NCBI RefSeq assembly: GCF_900258515.1
Contig: NZ_LT984884.1
Location: 177,524-241,523, forward strand
Direction: 5' to 3'
From: Lentibacillus sp. Marseille-P4043
GTDB taxonomy: Bacteria > Bacillota > Bacilli > Bacillales > Amphibacillaceae
DNA: 64,000 nt
Under the pieces are notes generated by a model. It saw only the letters and a list, made by a program, of their open reading frames with translations. It was not told the origin of the DNA and did not search any database. This document shows, piece by piece, positions 59,281 to 64,000 of this stretch; the stretch's first letter is position 1; each line of letters begins with the position of its first letter. Position numbers and translations under genes: made by a program.

Positions 59281-59706
59281 TCAGGTTCTTCCTTAACTTC
59301 TTCCTTAGGTTCTTCTTTCTTTTCTTCACCAGCTACATCACCGTTGCCGTCAATATCCTTACCACTGGCTGTTTCAGTTTCCTCTATGATATTATCAAGT
59401 TCTTCTTTAGCCTCGTCTACCTTTTCCAATTCTTCAACAGGGCCACTTTCCTCAACAGCGTCATTATTAGTAGTTGTGGTAGTTTCCTCACCTGACGTTG
59501 CTATTCCACCTATAACGCGTGGTGGCCCCTTTTGTTTTTAGGTGCTGACGGATAATACCAAGAGCCTCTCCAGTTCCGCAGCAAGGATCAATCAATTTGA
59601 TTCGTTCACTACTAGTATGTTTAACCGTTGTTGATACGTTTTATTTCATCAATCGGTGTGGAAAATAACCACCTTTTAATTCGGATGCAAGTCGTGCCAT
59701 ATCACT
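59265..59706 (-). pseudogene. Decayed DUF6094-like methyltransferase gene and acidic tail
   Basis: On the minus strand, ATG near 59705 gives MARLASELKGGYFP, then a frameshift. Another frame continues PIDEIKRINNG, and after a stop comes KHTSSERIKLIDPCCGTGEA LGIIRQHLKTKGA, with the SAM-binding DPCCGTGEAL motif. A last frame gives IGGIATSGEETTTTTNNDAV ... DIDGNGDVAGEEKKEEPKEE, very acidic. It resembles the DUF6094 class of methyltransferase-like proteins found on phages and integrative elements. Several frameshifts and stops: a pseudogene abutting the IstB fragment. Confidence 0.6.
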
Positions 59707-59723
59707 GCCTTACAAGTATGTAG

Positions 59724-59764
59724 AAAGGAAGCCCTCTACAATTATTGCTTGCAGAGGGCTTTCC
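59724..59764. terminator. Hairpin gccctctac/gcagagggc
   Basis: ggaagccctctaca - attattgctt - gcagagggctttcc. It could terminate transcripts from either side; no intact gene directly precedes it. Confidence 0.45.
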
Positions 59765-59933
59765 TCTGCTCCTCCACGGGAAGTCGACTATTGAAAAACC
59801 GACAGGTTACCATACCTAGCTCTTCATTAAAGTTGCTTTAGCAGAATATCCCTACAGAATAATGAATGTGACTATGTCACTATAGACATTTATTAACAAT
59901 GTAGAATTAGAAACAAGTAATTAAGGCTAACAG

Positions 59934-60884
59934 TTACAATGAATCCTCATATCCACTTTTTTCGTAAAGTTCCTTTGGCGACAATTTTGACCACTCTTCA
60001 ACGGTTGTTCCAGGATGATTTTCGACATACCTGCGAACAATCTGGTATCCAAGAAAATACCCATAATTGTACGGTAGACCATTCTCGCCTCCATAAAGTA
60101 TGGTATTTATTTTATCCAAGTTCGTGGAATGAATCGATTCCTTTACTTTGCCCCATAGTTTTTTCTCTTGCTCAGCGCTCACATAGTTATCTCCAACACG
60201 CTGACCAAATACTAACGAAGCAAAATATTCCGCCTTCCCTTCGAATATAATAGAACCAAGTAAATCCCATCGATAGTCATCCGAGTATTCTGCTGTCCAG
60301 GTGCTGTGATGGTATTCGTGAGCGATTGTTCTTTCTAAAATAGATTTGCTTTGGGATGGAGAGTAAAAAATCGTAATCTTCCCTGAGCCTAATGTCACTC
60401 CAGAAGAATTCGTGCCGTTTCCTTGTGGTAAAATACAGACAGTTGTTTCTGGACCAGGAAATTTTTTGGCTGATGCTTTTAGCGCCTCAATTATAGCTTC
60501 TTCTAAATTTGAAGAGTCTAGCATTTCAATATCGACTTTTAAGTTTTCCAAACTCTCTGGTGGTGTAGAAACATATTCTTTCACAAGGTGTGAATACTCC
60601 CCGTTCAAACATTGATCCTGAATGTGATCCTTCACTAATTTCTGCCATAACTCCGAACGATCACTTTCGCTGTTGGTATCTTTTGCCTTTTGTACATAAT
60701 GATTGGCCCACTTATAAGCGGAAATCACACGAAATACCTGGCCTTTTTTGTTTTTTGTGGTTGCCTCGTATTTTTTACTATTTGTGTCATTATAATTGTT
60801 TGTCTGTTGAGTACCTGATAGATTTTGGCACCCCGCTAGAACTAACGTCGCCACTAAAAAAAATATAATGCTTTTTTTCATCAT
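59934..60884 (-). CDS. Lipoprotein, DUF2268-type putative zinc protease
   Basis: 316 residues. The lipobox LVLAGC gives Cys19; a Gln/Asn/Ser-rich linker follows. The protease core has HEYHH near residues 188-192 and a downstream IIFEGKAEYFASLVFGQ that would supply the third zinc ligand. DUF2268 proteins are predicted Zn-dependent peptidases. Membrane-anchored, outward-facing. An intact gene among remnants. Confidence 0.82.
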   Translation of the reverse strand: MMKKSIIFFLVATLVLAGCQNLSGTQQTNNYNDTNSKKYEATTKNKKGQVFRVISAYKWANHYVQKAKDTNSESDRSELWQKLVKDHIQDQCLNGEYSHLVKEYVSTPPESLENLKVDIEMLDSSNLEEAIIEALKASAKKFPGPETTVCILPQGNGTNSSGVTLGSGKITIFYSPSQSKSILERTIAHEYHHSTWTAEYSDDYRWDLLGSIIFEGKAEYFASLVFGQRVGDNYVSAEQEKKLWGKVKESIHSTNLDKINTILYGGENGLPYNYGYFLGYQIVRRYVENHPGTTVEEWSKLSPKELYEKSGYEDSL

Positions 60885-60913
60885 TTACCCCCGATCATCT
60901 CAGCCGTATCGCT

Positions 60914-61094
60914 AGTTTAATGACATTTCTTCAAAATCCAATTTCATTAACCCTAGCGCAATTATAATTACCCCAAATACATTCTTCAAATTAAAGATAA
61001 TTTCAATTTGCGCAATCTTGCCCTTTTCCGCAAGTTTGGCGCTATCCCTTACCTTCCGATCACATATGAAATCTAGTCCAGGCCTTGTTATAAT
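60914..61094 (-). pseudogene. Unrecognised coding remnant
   Basis: Minus-strand open stretch of about 60 codons without a usable start: FPIITRPGLDFICDRKVRDS AKLAEKGKIAQIEIIFNLKN and on to LMKLDFEEMSLN and stop. It has clear protein-like composition with one hydrophobic run (VFGVIIIALGLM). It looks like the 3' end of a lost gene. Between 61095 and 61550 I see nothing else. Confidence 0.4.
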
Positions 61095-61550
61095 GGGAAA
61101 TCATTATAGATCCTATAGGTGCAAATAGAATCTGAAATAACATCTTGGGGTAAAACTTATTTGAATCAAGCAAAAGCCCCTGTGACCGTGTGCACTTAAA
61201 TATGGTACAGAAATCATCACCATAATTTTTGCTCGATGTATATTGCTAGGTGAATGAATTTATAATATCAACCCTTTTACCATCCACGAAGGCTTAAAAA
61301 TACAAAAGAATAAAAACGAACGGTAATTGAACTCACTACCATAAAAATGGAAAGGTGGTCCTTATGTCACCCATATAAGGCAAAATAGCGTACTTGATAT
61401 ACAAGAACTAAGGATTAAGTTTAATTTCCTAAGGCGTATCAAGTTCAATTTAAACTAGTTGCAAGATGTGGAATCTAGATTATTCACCCAAATGTTATAC
61501 AGTGGTTTTGTAACATCTTGTAATAATGAAGAATAATGCCAGCATAATAA

Positions 61551-62132
61551 CTACTGGTTGTGTTTACTTTGAATTAGTTCATCCGCTGATTTAGTATGAT
61601 ACCATTCACGTTTTAATAAACTATAAACTGCAACATCATGATATTGATCGTTAACATATTCTCCGTCTCTTATAATTCCATCTTGATGAAAATCAAACCT
61701 TTCAGGTATCCGTTGGCTTTTAAAATTATTTACTGCACAGCAAATTTCAATTCTGTTAAGATTCAATTCACCAAAAGAGTATTTAATTAATTTTTGTACC
61801 GATTTACTGATCATTCCAGTTCCTTCCCACTCCCTAACTATCCATGCCGCCCCTATGCTTGCCTGTCTTATCCTCCAGTCAATTCCCATTAATCCAATAG
61901 AACCTATTATTTTATTATTATATAATATTACTGTCTGAAAACCATTATTATCATCATACATTTTTATCCACGTTTTTACTACGCTCTCCATATCTTCTGG
62001 TTTTACAACAGAATCAACCCATGGTAACCATTTAGTTAAGTGATCTTTAGATTCTTCAATTAAACTATAAATTTCGTCTACATCGGGAAGAGAAATTAAT
62101 TTAAGAGAAATGTTATTGTTTATTTTATACAC
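61551..62132 (-). CDS. GNAT acetyltransferase (RimL/RimJ-like)
   Basis: About 193 residues from GTG 62132, preceded by ggaggg. LKLISLPDVDEIYSLIEESK DHL and W-LPWVDS are typical of the RimJ/RimL branch. GSIGLMGIDWRIRQASIGAA W and ICCAVNNFKSQRIPERFDFH cover the acetyl-CoA-binding and C-terminal motifs. It could modify a ribosomal protein N-terminus or a small molecule. The classical Q/RxxGxG/A loop is degenerate (VREWEGTGMISKS). Confidence 0.8.
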   Translation of the reverse strand: MYKINNNISLKLISLPDVDEIYSLIEESKDHLTKWLPWVDSVVKPEDMESVVKTWIKMYDDNNGFQTVILYNNKIIGSIGLMGIDWRIRQASIGAAWIVREWEGTGMISKSVQKLIKYSFGELNLNRIEICCAVNNFKSQRIPERFDFHQDGIIRDGEYVNDQYHDVAVYSLLKREWYHTKSADELIQSKHNQ

Positions 62133-62154
62133 CTTTATCCCTCCAATACTATAG

Positions 62155-63300
62155 CTATTCAACATAAATTATTTTATCATTTAATAAAATTTCGCTAACC
62201 TTTCCATTGTCAAGCTTGATTAGTTTATCCACGTTTTTTAAGTTATCCATCCTGTGTGATATAAATAGAGTGATTTTCCCTTTTCTTAATTCATCAATAG
62301 TACTTAGGACCTTCTTTTCAGTTTCTTTATCTAGAGAAGATGTAATTTCATCAAGTAATAAGATAGGCGGGTTGAAGACTAAGGCCCTAATAATTGCTAG
62401 TCTTTGTTTTTGTCCACCCGACAGATTATTACCATTCTCACTCACTTGGTAATTATAAAGGTCTTTTCTTGAAAAAGGCATATCAAATTTATTAAAAAGC
62501 CATTCAATATAGGTAACATCAATGTCGTCATTTGGCTCCCCAAAAATGTTGTCCAAAATAGTTCCTTGTATAAATTCATTTTCTTGACAAACATACTTTA
62601 CGTTTTTGTATAAACTTACATAATTGATGTCACTTAAATCAATGTTTTGTATCTTAATTTTGCCGGAATTTAAATACTCAAGTCTACTTAATAGATTCAA
62701 TAAAGATGATTTACCACTACCATTTTTACCTGCTATTCCAATAAACTCACCTGATTTTATACAGAATGTAACATTATTTAGTATAGTCTTCCCTTTCTTT
62801 TCAAAATTAACGTTTTCGAAAATAATATCCATAGGTAAAGATGGATTTATTTCTTTGACCCCCGGTTCTCTTTCCTCACTATTAAATAAGTTATTTATAC
62901 GGATTTCGGAGGCTTTAATAGTTTTTATCGAACCAAAATTATTCACAACCGTCTGAATAGGCTCGGTTAAATAGCCTAAATATGTTATCAATGCAATTAA
63001 TGTTCCTATTGTTAGGTTACCGTTCAAAACCTTAAGGCCTCCAAAGTACATAATCCCACACATAATAATAAGGTAAAAAAAATTACCAAAAAGTAATATA
63101 CTATATAAAATTTCCAGTTTAGTTACTGGTTTAATAATTTTTTCAAAGGAATGACTAACTCTTTGATAATCCCATTTCTCTTTGTTAAAAATGCGGATCT
63201 CTTTCGATAGCTTTATACTATTATTTACTGCGGACGTAATTTCTTCTAATTTGTTTTGTACATTATTAGATTCCTTTGTTACCTTTTTCCCTAGAACAAG
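62155..63300 (-). pseudogene. ABC transporter (fused permease-ATPase), 5'-truncated
   Basis: Frame open from 63300 to 62155. The C-terminal ATPase is complete: Walker A GKNGSGKSS, LSGGQKQRLAIIRAL, Walker B ILLLDEITSSLDKE, H-loop SHR. Upstream is the second half of a six-TM domain (LEILYSILLFGNFFYLIIMC GIMYFGG). A TAG at 63303 and a frameshift cut off the first TMs (upstream VIFNWTAITQQVITIFS in another frame). It resembles peptide/bacteriocin exporters. A shorter protein starting inside (MCGIMYFGG) would lack most of the permease. Confidence 0.7.
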
Positions 63301-63359
63301 CTAAAAATAGTAATCACTTGTTGCGTAATCGCTGTCCAATTAAATATTACTATGCTTCC

Positions 63360-63900
63360 ATTAGTTTGTCAATTGAATTTTCAAACCATTCCGAATGGTG
63401 CTATTACTCCGAGTATATAATCTTAGTAAGAATTAGAAATCCAACTGCGCAATTAGGAAAAACTGGTTTGCAGAGTCATATAAAAAAGTATTACTATTTT
63501 TATGTGCTTTCCATTTCCCTAATACAACACATTGGCTAACAGCAAGTCACGGATGTTGGTGAAACGGCACATTTTTGCGGCTGGTCATTAAAAATATAAC
63601 CATAAAGCCAACAATGTTTAAGATTACCTGAAAATATTGATTGACCTTCTACAAAAAATAGGCATAGGTATTATTCGACTGAATAAAAACCCGAATTTAT
63701 TATATCTGAACAAGAAATTCTTCATTCACGATTAGGCGATCCGCAGGAAAGGAAAAATCAATTTTCGCACCGAAATCAATGGAATCGTCTATGATTTGAA
63801 GGTATCTCACCTTACAATGGAGATACCTAAAGGATAATAGCTCACAATGGTGTGGTGTATAGATGTATATGGTAACTTAAAATTGAACCACAATGACAAT
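63360..63900. other. Stretch without recognisable genes
   Basis: AT-rich sequence with only short frames that lack start signals and protein-like composition. Near 63875-63935 the words ttgaaccac and ttgagccacc resemble the IS21 terminal words seen at 35123 and 58060. Confidence 0.4.
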
Positions 63901-63970
63901 TGAAAATTGAGCCACCTTATTAGAAAATACCCTAGTATTACAATTTAATATTGGGGGAGTTTCGGGAGTG

Positions 63971-64000
63971 GTGACATTGAACATGAAACAAGAAATTATT
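63971..64000 (+). CDS. Start of a gene running off the right edge (possible third IS21 transposase)
   Basis: ATG 63983 (or GTG 63971) begins MKQEII, preceded by gggag. With ttgagccacc 65 bp upstream this could be the start of another istA-like gene. Only six codons are visible, so this is a guess. Confidence 0.3.
   Translation, partial: MTLNMKQEII

Noticed and set aside
59280..59541. Phe-rich plus-strand frame following the IstB fragment
   Set aside because: It is the antisense of an acidic Glu/Lys-rich minus-strand pseudogene; poly-Phe arises from GAA repeats.
63276..63539. 87-codon plus-strand frame
   Set aside because: Lies antisense to the decayed ABC transporter 5' part with no start signal.

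Overview
The window is a low-GC Gram-positive chromosome segment from an endospore-forming Bacillaceae. The gene order (MoxR/DUF58/transglutaminase - guaA - pbuG - UPF0316 - purE...purD) resembles the Bacillus subtilis yeaC-yebA-guaA-pbuG-yebE-pur region. Protein style and the GC-rich intergenic repeats suggest the Virgibacillus/Oceanobacillus/Lentibacillus group; the genus is an inference.

Layout. 1-13460: the purine operon purEKBCSQLFMNHD on the minus strand, with a guanine riboswitch, a terminator and paired PurBoxes in front of purE. It is interrupted between purN and purH by about 700 bp of GC-rich repeats, and another copy of that repeat lies in the purE leader. 13500-19740: SDR oxidoreductase, UPF0316 protein, Hsp20-like protein, a YvrJ/DUF2922/DUF1659 cluster, an 80-unit array of a 20-bp minisatellite, a MOSC protein and MsrA. 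19990-23540: an MFS transporter, a HepT/MntA-type HEPN-nucleotidyltransferase pair, a decayed second copy of the 3' half of the MFS gene, and two related small secreted proteins, one truncated and one broken by a stop codon. 23548-25230: pbuG with its own guanine riboswitch and PurBoxes.

25930-36740 is a defence and toxin island. It holds a type I restriction-modification system (hsdM-hsdS, tyrosine recombinase, an inverted promoterless hsdS' made of three near-identical 609-bp units, hsdR), a palindromic element, MazEF, a histidine-kinase remnant and a small holin-like toxin. 36850-39000: guaA with a guanine riboswitch, a terminator and, in the mRNA leader, a 21-bp minisatellite. 39070-43510: transglutaminase, DUF58 and MoxR genes. 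43670-47700: a gerA-type germination receptor operon with a small trailing ORF. 47840-50815: two DUF3231 paralogues, a membrane protein and a GRAM-like protein. 50830-53060: xpt-pbuX under a fourth guanine riboswitch. 53150-54760: a PepSY protein and an NADP-dependent oxidoreductase.

55220-64000 is a graveyard of mobile DNA. It holds an IS21-family element with a broken istA, a second truncated IS21 copy, a decayed methyltransferase-like (DUF6094-like) gene, a DUF2268 lipoprotein protease, a GNAT acetyltransferase and a decayed ABC transporter.

Two themes stand out. Purine synthesis, GMP formation, salvage and uptake sit under four guanine riboswitches in 40 kb, two of them with an identically spaced PurBox pair. 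Leaders and intergenic DNA carry long variant tandem arrays and repeats of unknown role, and the type I RM locus looks built to switch specificity by DNA inversion. All calls come from reading the sequence; no database search was run.
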